Of a stretch of DNA of 13,179 bases, positions 6,190-12,286 are shown piece by piece. A program made the position numbers and the translations under genes. Origin of the DNA: JANYLN01 sp041687575 (GTDB lineage: Bacteria > Planctomycetota > Phycisphaerae > UBA1845 > JANYLN01); assembly GCA_041687575.1 (NCBI GenBank), contig JAWLBS010000127.1, forward strand, positions 1-13,179, in the 5' to 3' direction. Position 1 is the stretch's first letter. Every line of letters begins with the position of its first letter. Below the pieces are notes generated by a model. It saw only the letters and a program-made list of their open reading frames with translations. It was not told the origin of the DNA and did no database searches.

Positions 6190-6672
6190 ATGATGTGCCA
6201 GCGGTGCAAGAAGCGCGACGCAACCGTGCACCTGACCGAGATCATCCACGGCGAGAAGGCCGAGAAGCACCTGTGCGAGCAGTGCGCCGCTGAGGAGAAC
6301 ATCACCGTCAAGCAGCCGCAGCTCAACGAGTTACTGGCCAACTTCGTCAAGAGCCAGGCGGCGGCCGGCGAGGTCGCCAATATCACCTGCCAGGCCTGCG
6401 GGATGACCTTTGCGGAGTTCCGTTCGGGCGGGCTTTTGGGTTGCCCCTATGACTACGACGCCTTTGAAAAGGCTCTCACGCCGCTGATCAAGAGGGCCCA
6501 CGAGGAGGGCAGCCAGCACGTCGGCAAGGTGCCGCAGCGTGCCGGTATCGCCCAGGAACGGCAGCACGAGTTGATGCGGGCCCGCCGGGAGCTGGCGGCC
6601 GCGGTAGACCGGGAAGATTACGAGTTGGCCGCCAAGCTCCGCGACCAGATCAAGAACCTGGAAAAGGCATGA
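6190..6672 (+). CDS. mcsA: McsA-like zinc protein, partner of the McsB arginine kinase
   Basis: A 160-residue protein. The ATG at 6190 is chosen because AAGGAG (6176-6181) lies 8 nt upstream; the GTG at 6181 overlaps that site. Order of parts: CQRC at 3-6 and CEQC at 29-32 (first zinc site), CQAC at 67-70 and a single Cys85 in LGCPYDYDAF (second site), then a UVR-type helical motif at about 127-158 (RARRELAAAVDREDYELAAK). In Firmicutes McsA binds and activates McsB, which marks proteins with phospho-arginine for ClpCP. Bacillus-type McsA has a Cys pair where this protein has only Cys85, so the second zinc site is either incomplete or completed by His or Asp. It overlaps mcsB by 4 nt, implying translational coupling. 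Confidence 0.9.
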   Translation: MMCQRCKKRDATVHLTEIIHGEKAEKHLCEQCAAEENITVKQPQLNELLANFVKSQAAAGEVANITCQACGMTFAEFRSGGLLGCPYDYDAFEKALTPLIKRAHEEGSQHVGKVPQRAGIAQERQHELMRARRELAAAVDREDYELAAKLRDQIKNLEKA

Positions 6673-7733
6673 CCATAGACGAGCTGACCAGAAACCGCAG
6701 TGCCTGGTTGCGGGCGGACATGCCGATGTCGGAGATCGTGATCTCCTCCCGCATCCGGCTGGCCCGCAACGTGGCCGGCTTCCCGTTCCTCGCCAAGGCC
6801 GATACCGTGCAGCGGCGGGAGATCTACCGGCTGCTGCGCGACAGCATCGATCGCGCCAACGTGGCCGAGGACCTGACCTTTATCGATCTGGAGAATGTCG
6901 AGGAAGTCGACCGCCAGGTCCTCGTGGAGCGCCACCTGATCTCCAAGCAGCACGCCGAGTCCGACGGCAGCCGCGCCGTCGCCTTCAGCCCCGAAGAGAC
7001 TGTCAGCCTGATGATCAATGAGGAAGACCACCTCCGCATGCAGGTCCTGCGGAGCGGGCTGCAGATGGACGAGTGCTGGAATGTCATCAGCCGCATCGAC
7101 AACTCGATCGAGGAGTTCATCGATTTCGCGTTCCACACCCGCTTCGGCTATCTGACGGCCTGCCCGACGAACGTGGGCACGGGGATCCGCGTCTCGGCGA
7201 TGCTGCACCTGCCGGCGCTGAAACTGACCGGCGAGATGGACCGGGCGTTCCGTGCCGCCAAGGACATGCACCTGGCGATTCGGGGCCTGCACGGCGAGGG
7301 GACCGAGGCGAGCGGCGACATCTACCAGATCTCCAACCAGACCACCCTGGGCAAGAGCGAGGAGGAGATCATCAGCGAGTTCAAGCACCTGATCATCCCC
7401 AAGCTCGTCGAGTACGAGAAACGCGCCCGCCAGGCCCTGATCAGCGAGCGGAGCGTCGCCCTGGACGACAAGATCTGGCGGGCCTATGGCATCCTCGTGC
7501 ATGCCCGCGCGATCAGCACGGAAGAGGCCCTGCACCTGATCAGCCACGTCCGCATGGGCGTGAGCCTCGGGCGGGTCGACAGCATCAAGCTCGAAACGCT
7601 CAACGACCTGTTCCTGATGATCCAGCCGGCCCACCTGCAGAAGATCGCCCGCAAGCGGCTTTCCGGCGAGGAACGCTCGATCGCCCGTGCCGACCTGATC
7701 CGCAAGCGGCTCAACGGGGCGAGTTCGAACTGA
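6669..7733 (+). CDS. mcsB: Protein-arginine kinase
   Basis: A 354-residue enzyme of the phosphagen-kinase fold that phosphorylates arginine side chains on proteins, normally tagging them for ClpC-ClpP degradation. Motifs: SSRIRLARN at 26-34 (nucleotide binding), INEEDHLR at 116-123 (NEED loop with catalytic acids), CPTNVGTGIR at 165-174 (active-site Cys and nucleotide contacts) and MLHLPAL at 178-184. The carboxy-terminal phospho-arginine receptor motif, RDxxRA in Bacillus/Geobacillus McsB, reads RSIARA at 336-341, with Ser for Asp. The start ATG overlaps the mcsA stop (ATGA). Neither ctsR nor clpC is nearby, unlike the classic ctsR-mcsA-mcsB-clpC order, so control must differ. Creatine/arginine kinases proper lack the adjacent McsA, so McsB is secure. 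Confidence 0.94.
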   Translation: MTIDELTRNRSAWLRADMPMSEIVISSRIRLARNVAGFPFLAKADTVQRREIYRLLRDSIDRANVAEDLTFIDLENVEEVDRQVLVERHLISKQHAESDGSRAVAFSPEETVSLMINEEDHLRMQVLRSGLQMDECWNVISRIDNSIEEFIDFAFHTRFGYLTACPTNVGTGIRVSAMLHLPALKLTGEMDRAFRAAKDMHLAIRGLHGEGTEASGDIYQISNQTTLGKSEEEIISEFKHLIIPKLVEYEKRARQALISERSVALDDKIWRAYGILVHARAISTEEALHLISHVRMGVSLGRVDSIKLETLNDLFLMIQPAHLQKIARKRLSGEERSIARADLIRKRLNGASSN

Positions 7734-7737
7734 TCCC

Positions 7738-7765
7738 TTGACCATTGGGGCCGTAAGCCTAGGAT
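7738..7765 (+). promoter_or_regulatory. Candidate promoter for the response regulator
   Basis: TTGACC at 7738-7743, a 16-bp spacer and TAGGAT at 7760-7765, just after the mcsB stop. It would give a leader of about 110 nt. Confidence 0.45.
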
Positions 7766-7826
7766 TTGCTGTATCGGCGTGGCAATGTGCCGGCATGCAC
7801 CGCGTCTGGATCGGGTGCCCGGCAAA

Positions 7827-7843
7827 CGCCCGCTAAACGGGCG
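7827..7843 (+). other. Stem-loop in the leader of the response regulator
   Basis: CGCCCG at 7827-7832 and CGGGCG at 7838-7843 form a perfect 6-bp stem with a CTAAA loop. No T run follows, so it is not a clear terminator. It lies 38 nt before the ATG and could be a leader structure, or a weak barrier after mcsB. Confidence 0.35.
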
Positions 7844-7881
7844 ACCGGTGGGCTTCGTGGGGATTTTGGGGGATACCGGGC

Positions 7882-8271
7882 ATGCAAGAGCCGCAGCACG
7901 CACCGAAATTGAGGGTCCTTCTGGCGGATGACCACGGCGTGGTGCGCGACGGCATTCGTCGCCTGCTTCAGAATCAGGATGACATCGAGGTCGTGGGGCT
8001 TGCCGATGATGGTCTGGAAGCGGTCGAAATGGCCGCGCATCTGGAGCCGGACGTCATCGTCATGGACGTCAGCATGCCCAACATGGACGGTATTGAGGCG
8101 ACCCGGCAGATCCGCCAGCACAATTCCCGCGTTCGCATCGTCGGGCTGAGCATGTACGGCAAATCGGACGTCGGCGCCGCGATGCGCGAAGCCGGAGCGG
8201 ACGACTACCTCTCCAAGACCTGCGCCCCGCACGAGCTGATTGCGGCCATCCGCGAGTGTGCCGCCGCCTGA
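7882..8271 (+). CDS. Stand-alone response-regulator receiver protein
   Basis: A 129-residue protein that is all receiver domain. Acidic pocket Asp16-Asp17 (LLADDHGVVRDG), phosphoacceptor Asp62 (VIVMDVSMPNMDG), switch residue Ser90 (GLSM) and conserved Lys112 (YLSKTC) are all present, so it should be phosphorylatable. The sequence is of the NarL/LuxR type (VLLADDHxVVRxG) but ends after the last receiver helix without a helix-turn-helix. It would therefore act by protein contact rather than by binding DNA. No histidine kinase is adjacent. GGGGGA about 10 nt before the ATG may serve as ribosome binding site. It converges on the sigma-factor gene, with the second composite element between them. 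Confidence 0.9.
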   Translation: MQEPQHAPKLRVLLADDHGVVRDGIRRLLQNQDDIEVVGLADDGLEAVEMAAHLEPDVIVMDVSMPNMDGIEATRQIRQHNSRVRIVGLSMYGKSDVGAAMREAGADDYLSKTCAPHELIAAIRECAAA

Positions 8272-8333
8272 ACCGCAAGAAAACCCAAGCATACCACAAA
8301 AGGCAAAACGTCCCGGCCGCGAGTGTTCCCCCA

Positions 8334-8470
8334 GGGGTCTGACCCCGAGTCGCACGCCTCCTGCGGAATCAGCGTCTCGATTTCATGGTCGCCCGGATAC
8401 TCGTGCAAGCCACCGGGGTCTGACCCCGTGGCGCGGCGGCCGGCGCGTTTTCCTAAGGGGGGCAGACCCC
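8334..8470 (+). repeat. Composite palindromic element, copy 2 (truncated)
   Basis: GGGGTCTGACCCC at 8334-8346 and 8415-8427 (81 bp apart), then a one-base variant of the reverse form, GGGGGCAGACCCC, at 8458-8470 (43 bp on). The fourth unit expected about 82 bp later is absent, so the right half is lost or decayed. The first spacer matches that of copy 1 and copy 3 (CGCACG near the left end, CATGGTCGCCCGGAT in the middle, CCACC at the end). It lies between convergent genes. Confidence 0.75.
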
Positions 8471-8598
8471 CGAAGCCCTCACCCGCCACTGATTCCCGGA
8501 TGCACCCCGTAAGATCGAAGGCGTCCCGGCCGTCTTTCGACAGCCGGGACATCCCGGGTGAGAGTGAGAGACTCGTTGCCGGCAGGATTCGTCTCGCC

Positions 8599-8627
8599 TT
8601 GCCGCCGGTTTGCTCAGGCGGCGGCAA
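8599..8627 (-). terminator. Stem-loop overlapping the sigma-factor stop codon
   Basis: TTGCCGCC at 8599-8606 pairs with GGCGGCAA at 8620-8627. On the minus strand it covers the last codons, with the stop codon in the loop. There is no T run after it. It could end or protect the sigma-factor message, but the Ala-rich codons (GCC GCC GCC) may explain it. Confidence 0.3.
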
Positions 8628-9618
8628 TGTTGTCTTCGAGGGCATGGCGGAGCTTTTCCAAGGCCTTGTTCTGGATCTGGCGGACGCGTTCCTTGGTGAC
8701 GCCGACGATCTCGCCGACCTGTGCCAGTGTCAGAGGCCGCGCGTCTTCCGGGTCAAGGGCTTGCAGTGCGAACCGGGCCTGGATGACCCTGCGCTCCACG
8801 TCGGTCAGGTCCGCATAGTTGCCGGCCAGCACGTCGCGCAGGCCATCGAGATGATCTTCCTCGACCAGTTCGCGTTGCCGTTCCAGGAAATCGCTCTTTT
8901 CCAGGGCCGGATCGAACTCGGTCGGGAACCGGCTGCGATAGCGCATTGCCCGCTGGGCAACCCGGCTGAAGGCCTTGAGGATCGCCCGGCACCCGTAGGT
9001 GCTGAACTTGAAGCCGCGCGAGCAGTCGAACTTTTCGACGCTGCGCAGCAGGGCCATGTTCCCTTCGCTGATCAGGTCGGCGAAGTCCACGCCGGTGATT
9101 CGCGAGCGCTTGGCCATGGCGAGTACCAGAGGCATGTTCGCCTGGACGATGTGGGCTCGCGACGCGTTGGCGATCTTGAGCCACTTGACCAGGTCCCGCA
9201 TGACCTGGCGCGACAATCTCTTGTTGGTGTGGGCTTTGATTATGCGGAATACTTCTCGCCGGGCGAAGTTATACCGCTGGAACAGCACCTGTTCCTGGTC
9301 GCGCGTCGGGGTCGTGACCCGGACTCTGGCGATCGAATCCGGGTCGGCGTCCGGTATATACGCCGGTGTGGCCACGAATTCATGATTGTCCTGTGCGAAC
9401 GACTGCGGGTCCTGGCCGAACAGTGTCTTTTCGATGTTTCGGGAGCGGAACGCGGGATGATCGAAGTACTCCACCGGTTCGTGCATCGCCCGCAGGAGCA
9501 GGTCCGTCTCCTGTTCGTCGAATATGGCGAGCTCTCTGTCCGTCGGCGGTGTCACGCGGGGTTGCATCTTCCTGCCGCGAGAGGATCCCTTTTGCTTCGG
9601 ACTGGTCGTCGTTTTCAT
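8614..9618 (-). CDS. Sigma-70 family RNA polymerase sigma factor, atypical
   Basis: A 334-residue protein. The start at 9618 is supported by GGAGG 9 nt upstream. Layout: an unrecognised, charged amino-terminal part (1-104), a region 1.2-like stretch at 105-122 (PTRDQEQVLFQRYNFARR), region 2 at about 155-220 (ANMPLVLAMAKR, then DLISEGNMALLRSVEKFDCS, then RGFKFSTY), a short region 3, and region 4 with a helix-turn-helix at about 296-326 (TLAQVGEIVGVTKERVRQIQ). It directs polymerase to a subset of promoters. In region 2.3-2.4 the residues aligned with E. coli RpoD Trp433, Trp434, Gln437 and Thr440 are Arg211, Ala212, Lys215 and Ser218, so it should not melt or read a -10 element in the normal way. 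It is not RpoD itself. No anti-sigma gene is adjacent. Confidence 0.9.
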   Translation of the reverse strand: MKTTTSPKQKGSSRGRKMQPRVTPPTDRELAIFDEQETDLLLRAMHEPVEYFDHPAFRSRNIEKTLFGQDPQSFAQDNHEFVATPAYIPDADPDSIARVRVTTPTRDQEQVLFQRYNFARREVFRIIKAHTNKRLSRQVMRDLVKWLKIANASRAHIVQANMPLVLAMAKRSRITGVDFADLISEGNMALLRSVEKFDCSRGFKFSTYGCRAILKAFSRVAQRAMRYRSRFPTEFDPALEKSDFLERQRELVEEDHLDGLRDVLAGNYADLTDVERRVIQARFALQALDPEDARPLTLAQVGEIVGVTKERVRQIQNKALEKLRHALEDNIAAA

Positions 9619-9697
9619 ATGGTCGTACCTCCGGAAATCTGGCAACAAGCCGTCCGGCTGCAAGTCCTTTTCGCAGCCGCATCATCCCGTTTGCCGT

Positions 9698-9715
9698 GTG
9701 CACATCGTCGTGCAC
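9698..9715 (-). other. GTGCAC hairpin in the sigma-factor leader
   Basis: GTGCAC at 9698-9703 and again at 9710-9715, separated by ATCGTC. Each half is itself a palindrome, so the pair can form a hairpin in RNA or serve as two copies of a protein-binding site. It lies between the candidate promoter and the sigma-factor start. Confidence 0.35.
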
Positions 9716-9735
9716 CCGACCTGTGATGCTTGGAA

Positions 9736-9764
9736 ACTGTACGACCGCCCCCGGCCAAGGTAAA
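9736..9764 (-). promoter_or_regulatory. Candidate promoter of the sigma-factor gene
   Basis: On the minus strand TTTACC (9764-9759), a 17-bp spacer and TACAGT (9741-9736), each matching four of six consensus bases. It would leave a leader of roughly 110 nt with the GTGCAC hairpin inside it. Confidence 0.35.
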
Positions 9765-9984
9765 CCTGACTGCACACCCAAATCCATCTGAGGCATTCCC
9801 CTATGCCTGTGCCCCCGTCGTTTGCGCAAGCGGTTCACGCCCAACGCGCCGGCTCTGCAAGAAACAAGCGAGGAGAAGGGGCCGCGGGCGAAGACCGGTC
9901 CGGCCGCGTCTCACGGTCGGGCGCTTTCCACAGGGGGTGTCATCTACCTCGCAAGGCGCCAAACTATGGGCACGCTGTCCATGA
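9765..9984. other. Intergenic stretch with nothing clear
   Basis: No convincing gene, promoter pair or strong hairpin is visible here. A short CTCACGGTCGG at about 9911-9921 faintly recalls the AGCCGCGACCGTGAGG repeat family and may be a relic. Open frames crossing it have no ribosome binding site and run into repeats. Confidence 0.4.
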
Positions 9985-10013
9985 GAGATTCCTCGCTGCG
10001 CTCGGAATGACAG
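9985..10013 (+). repeat. GAGATTCCTCGCTGCGCTCG hairpin repeat
   Basis: ATTCC at 9988-9992 and GGAAT at 10004-10008 form a small stem around TCGCTGCGCTC. The motif resembles short TTCCTCGCTGCGCTCGGAAT repeats that I recall from many bacterial genomes. Only one copy is in the window. Confidence 0.5.
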
Positions 10014-10055
10014 ATTTGGGTGGTTACGGTACGGAATCCACTGCGCATTCGAGGA

Positions 10056-10125
10056 ATTCCATGGCCGCAACCCGGCTTCGCCAAACGACGGCTACGCCGT
10101 GGCAAGCAGCGCGGCCATGGCACCC
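10056..10125 (+). repeat. Long hairpin repeat (CCATGGCCGC arms), copy 2
   Basis: CCATGGCCGC at 10059-10068 and GCGGCCATGG at 10111-10120 form a perfect 10-bp stem around 42 nt, the same loop length as copy 1 at 305-372. Inside, ACGGC-TAC-GCCGT makes a second small hairpin. This copy is in the opposite orientation to copy 1. Confidence 0.75.
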
Positions 10126-10182
10126 GGCCCAGCCCGCCTTACTGGCAACCGGCAACCGGCCACTCGCCACTGGCAACTGCAG
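10126..10182 (+). repeat. Relic of GTAGGGCGGGCT repeat plus TGGCAA tandem units
   Basis: CCAGCCCGCCTTAC at about 10129-10142 is half of the GTAGGGCGGGCT repeat read on the minus strand. It is followed by ACTGGCAACCGGCAACCGGC and further TGGCAACTG units up to 10180. The order hairpin, GTAGGGCGGGCT, TGGCAA mirrors families seen at 53-372. The block ends at the stop codon of the next gene. Confidence 0.5.
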
Positions 10183-11589
10183 TTATTCCGACAGATTGAT
10201 ATGCTCACCGCGTTTGAGCGTGTTCACGCTGCGGAAGCCCATCTGCTGCATCCGCGTGGCAAACGCCCCGGCCTGGTCCGGCTCGCCGTGGACGACCAGT
10301 GCCTTGCGGCAGCCTTTGGCCTGCGGGCGAACCAGCGCGTCGAGTTCGTGGCGGTCGGAGTGGGCGGAAAAGCCATTGATCGCCGCGACCCGCGCCCGCA
10401 CCTCGTACGGCTCGCCGAAGATACGGACCTCTTTGGCCTTTTCCACCAGTCGCCGGCCCAACGTGTGCATCGCCTGGAAGCCCACGATCAGGATCGTACT
10501 GCGGTGGTCGCTGATGTTGTTGGCCAGGTGGTGCAGGATCCGCCCCGTCTCACACATGCCGCTGGCGCTGAGGATGATGCACGGCTCTTTCAGTTCGTTG
10601 ATCTGCTTGGACTCTTCCACGCTGCGGGTGTAGATGCAGCAGTCGCCGTCGAACAGGTCGCCGTTGGTCTTGTGGTTGAAGGCGCGGGCCTCGCGGTCGA
10701 AGCAATCGGGGTGGCGGCGGAAGACCTCGGTCGCGCTGATGCTCAGCGGGCTGTCGACGAAGACCGGCACCTTGGGCAACCGCCCCTCGTGGAAGAGCTG
10801 GTTCAGGTAGTACACGATCACCTGCGTCCGGCCGACGCTGAAGGCGGGCACGATCACCTTGCCGCCCCGCTCGATGGTCTTGCCGACGATCTCGCACAGC
10901 CGCTGCTTGGCCTGGCCGATGTCCTCGGTCTCGCGGTCGCCGTAGGTCGATTCGCAGATCAGCACGTCGCAGTCCGGCAGCGGCGCCGGGTCGCGCAGCA
11001 GCGGCATCTGCGGCCGGCCGACGTCGCCCGTGTAGACGAGCGAGAGCGGCCGCTTGCCGGTCCGCTCGATCTGCAGATGGATGCCCGCCGAGCCGAGCAT
11101 GTGCCCCGCCTCGAACAACCGGGCGGTCACCCCCGGGATCGGCTCGAACGTCTCGCCGTACGTCTGGCCGCAAAACAGCGGCATCGCATTGACCGCGTCC
11201 TGCTGCACGTACAGCGGCTCGATGGGCGGCTCGCCCTTTCTGGCCCTCTTCTTGTTGACGTACCTGGCGTCTTCCTCGTGGATGTGCCCGGAGTCGGCCA
11301 GCATGATTGCGCACAGGTCCTTTGTCGCGGGGGTCGAGTAGATGTATCGGGCGTACCCGTCGCGGACCAGCAGGGGCAGCCGCCCCGAGTGGTCGATGTG
11401 GGCGTGCGAGAGGATCACCGCGTCGATCGCGGCCGGCTCGACGCAATGCTCGCGGTTCTTGGTATTCGTCTCTGCTCGCCGGCCATGAAACAGCCCGCAA
11501 TCCAGCACCAGACGCTTGTCCCCGACCTGCACGAGGTGCATCGAGCCGGTCACTTCCCCGGCCGCACCGAAAGAGGAGATACGGATCAT
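10183..11589 (-). CDS. Metallo-beta-lactamase fold, beta-CASP ribonuclease-type protein
   Basis: A 468-residue protein of the two-metal MBL/beta-CASP family, which includes RNA 3'-end processing nucleases and bacterial RNases. Motifs: SHAHIDHSG with His62, His64, Asp66 and His67; His163 in AGHMLGSA; Asp189 in TGDVGR; ESTYGDR at 213-219 (beta-CASP motif A); SASGMCETGRILHH with His353 (motif B); and VHGE with His434 (motif C). All zinc ligands are present, so it should be an active cytoplasmic nuclease. It lacks the long extra domains of RNase J and is closer to the CPSF73-like single-unit group. The start at 11589 has AAAGGT about 10 nt upstream. Its 3' end abuts a repeat block. Substrate is unknown. 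Confidence 0.92.
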   Translation of the reverse strand: MIRISSFGAAGEVTGSMHLVQVGDKRLVLDCGLFHGRRAETNTKNREHCVEPAAIDAVILSHAHIDHSGRLPLLVRDGYARYIYSTPATKDLCAIMLADSGHIHEEDARYVNKKRARKGEPPIEPLYVQQDAVNAMPLFCGQTYGETFEPIPGVTARLFEAGHMLGSAGIHLQIERTGKRPLSLVYTGDVGRPQMPLLRDPAPLPDCDVLICESTYGDRETEDIGQAKQRLCEIVGKTIERGGKVIVPAFSVGRTQVIVYYLNQLFHEGRLPKVPVFVDSPLSISATEVFRRHPDCFDREARAFNHKTNGDLFDGDCCIYTRSVEESKQINELKEPCIILSASGMCETGRILHHLANNISDHRSTILIVGFQAMHTLGRRLVEKAKEVRIFGEPYEVRARVAAINGFSAHSDRHELDALVRPQAKGCRKALVVHGEPDQAGAFATRMQQMGFRSVNTLKRGEHINLSE

Positions 11590-11709
11590 CGATTGAAATA
11601 CCTTTCACGTCCGGCCGCGCCGCATCGTCTTTGGGCGCCCGGCCGATACACATCCGGTCGGCGCTTCTCGCCGTCGACGGCCGCCTGGCGCGGCAACCCT
11701 GTAACCACC

Positions 11710-11737
11710 ATTATGATCGACCGGGGCGGATTGCGAA
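11710..11737 (-). promoter_or_regulatory. Candidate promoter of the MBL/beta-CASP gene
   Basis: On the minus strand TTCGCA (11737-11732), a 16-bp spacer and CATAAT (11715-11710), five of six bases in the -10. The leader would be about 115 nt. Confidence 0.4.
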
Positions 11738-11760
11738 ATGAAGCCGGGACAAAATCTGTC

Positions 11761-11810
11761 CGCAAGGGCGGCGCCCAAACCGGCGGTTGTCTTGACGGCC
11801 GGGGCGGGGT
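11761..11810 (+). repeat. Left flanking direct repeat of composite element 3
   Basis: This 50-nt segment (CGCAAGGGCGGCGCCC through GGTTGTCTTGACGG to GGGGCGGGGT) aligns without gaps to 12075-12124, with 42 identical bases. The offset is 314 bp and the composite element lies between the two copies. It differs from the flanking repeat of composite element 1. Confidence 0.8.
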
Positions 11811-11816
11811 TTTCCA

Positions 11817-12036
11817 GGGGTCTGACCCCGGTTCGCACGTTTCCCAGCGGCGTCAACGCCTGGATCTCATGGCGGCCTGGATGCCTGTGCACCTCACCGG
11901 GGTCTGACCCCGTGGCGTGGGCGCCGGGGCGTTTCCCCCAGGGGGTCAGACCCCGGCGGATCGTTCATGTATCGGTGCCGCCATGGGGATTGGATCGTGG
12001 GCTCGAACGCGGGCGTGCTACAAGGGGTCAGACCCC
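11817..12036 (+). repeat. Composite palindromic element, copy 3
   Basis: GGGGTCTGACCCC at 11817-11829 and 11899-11911, then GGGGTCAGACCCC at 11943-11955 and 12024-12036. Starts are 82, 44 and 81 bp apart. The right spacer, read on the minus strand, aligns without gaps to the left spacer over 69 nt with about 32 identities, clustered at GCACG (spacer positions 6-10) and CATGGCGGC (39-47). The element is therefore two related units head to head, and could fold into one long imperfect hairpin. Confidence 0.82.
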
Positions 12037-12074
12037 CGCCAAGCGCCCCCACTCGCCACGGACCGGCCGATGCC

Positions 12075-12124
12075 CCCAAAGGCGACGCCCGGACCGGTGG
12101 TTGTCTTGACGGGCGGGGCGGGTT
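12075..12124 (+). repeat. Right flanking direct repeat of composite element 3
   Basis: Partner of 11761-11810. It ends just before TTTAATC, where a candidate promoter for rsfS lies. Confidence 0.8.
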
Positions 12125-12128
12125 TAAT
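12101..12128 (+). promoter_or_regulatory. Candidate rsfS promoter
   Basis: TTGTCT at 12101-12106, a 16-bp spacer and TTTAAT at 12123-12128 (five of six). The leader would be about 150 nt and contains GC-rich hairpins near 12196-12212. The -35 lies in the right direct repeat; the left repeat copy has the -35 but no -10. Confidence 0.3.
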
Positions 12129-12286
12129 CAAAGTAGGCGCTTGTGCAGGGGCATGACGGGCGGTTTTGGGCGTGGGATTCAGTGCCGGACCCGCGCTTGG
12201 GCCCGGGGCCCCGGCTGATTCGCACCGTATTGCGCACCATGAGATTGGGACGGCCGGCCCTTGCTGGCCGCGCCGATGAGGACTTG

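Noticed and set aside
4947..6386. 479-codon minus-strand open frame
   Set aside because: It is a shifted frame of trpE running across the mcsA promoter and coding region. The trpE frame carries the family motifs.
6618..7796. 392-codon minus-strand open frame
   Set aside because: It is antisense to mcsB, with the His/Asp/Leu-rich composition typical of shadows.
8323..9726. 467-codon plus-strand open frame
   Set aside because: It begins inside a composite repeat and is then antisense to the sigma factor.
10099..11907. 602-codon plus-strand open frame, the longest in the window
   Set aside because: It is antisense to the MBL/beta-CASP gene and starts and ends inside repeats.
11894..12079. Short open frames across the composite elements giving similar peptides (GSDPLG..., RHRYMNDP)
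   Set aside because: The similarity comes from the repeated DNA itself. None has a ribosome binding site, and the frames differ in strand and phase between copies.
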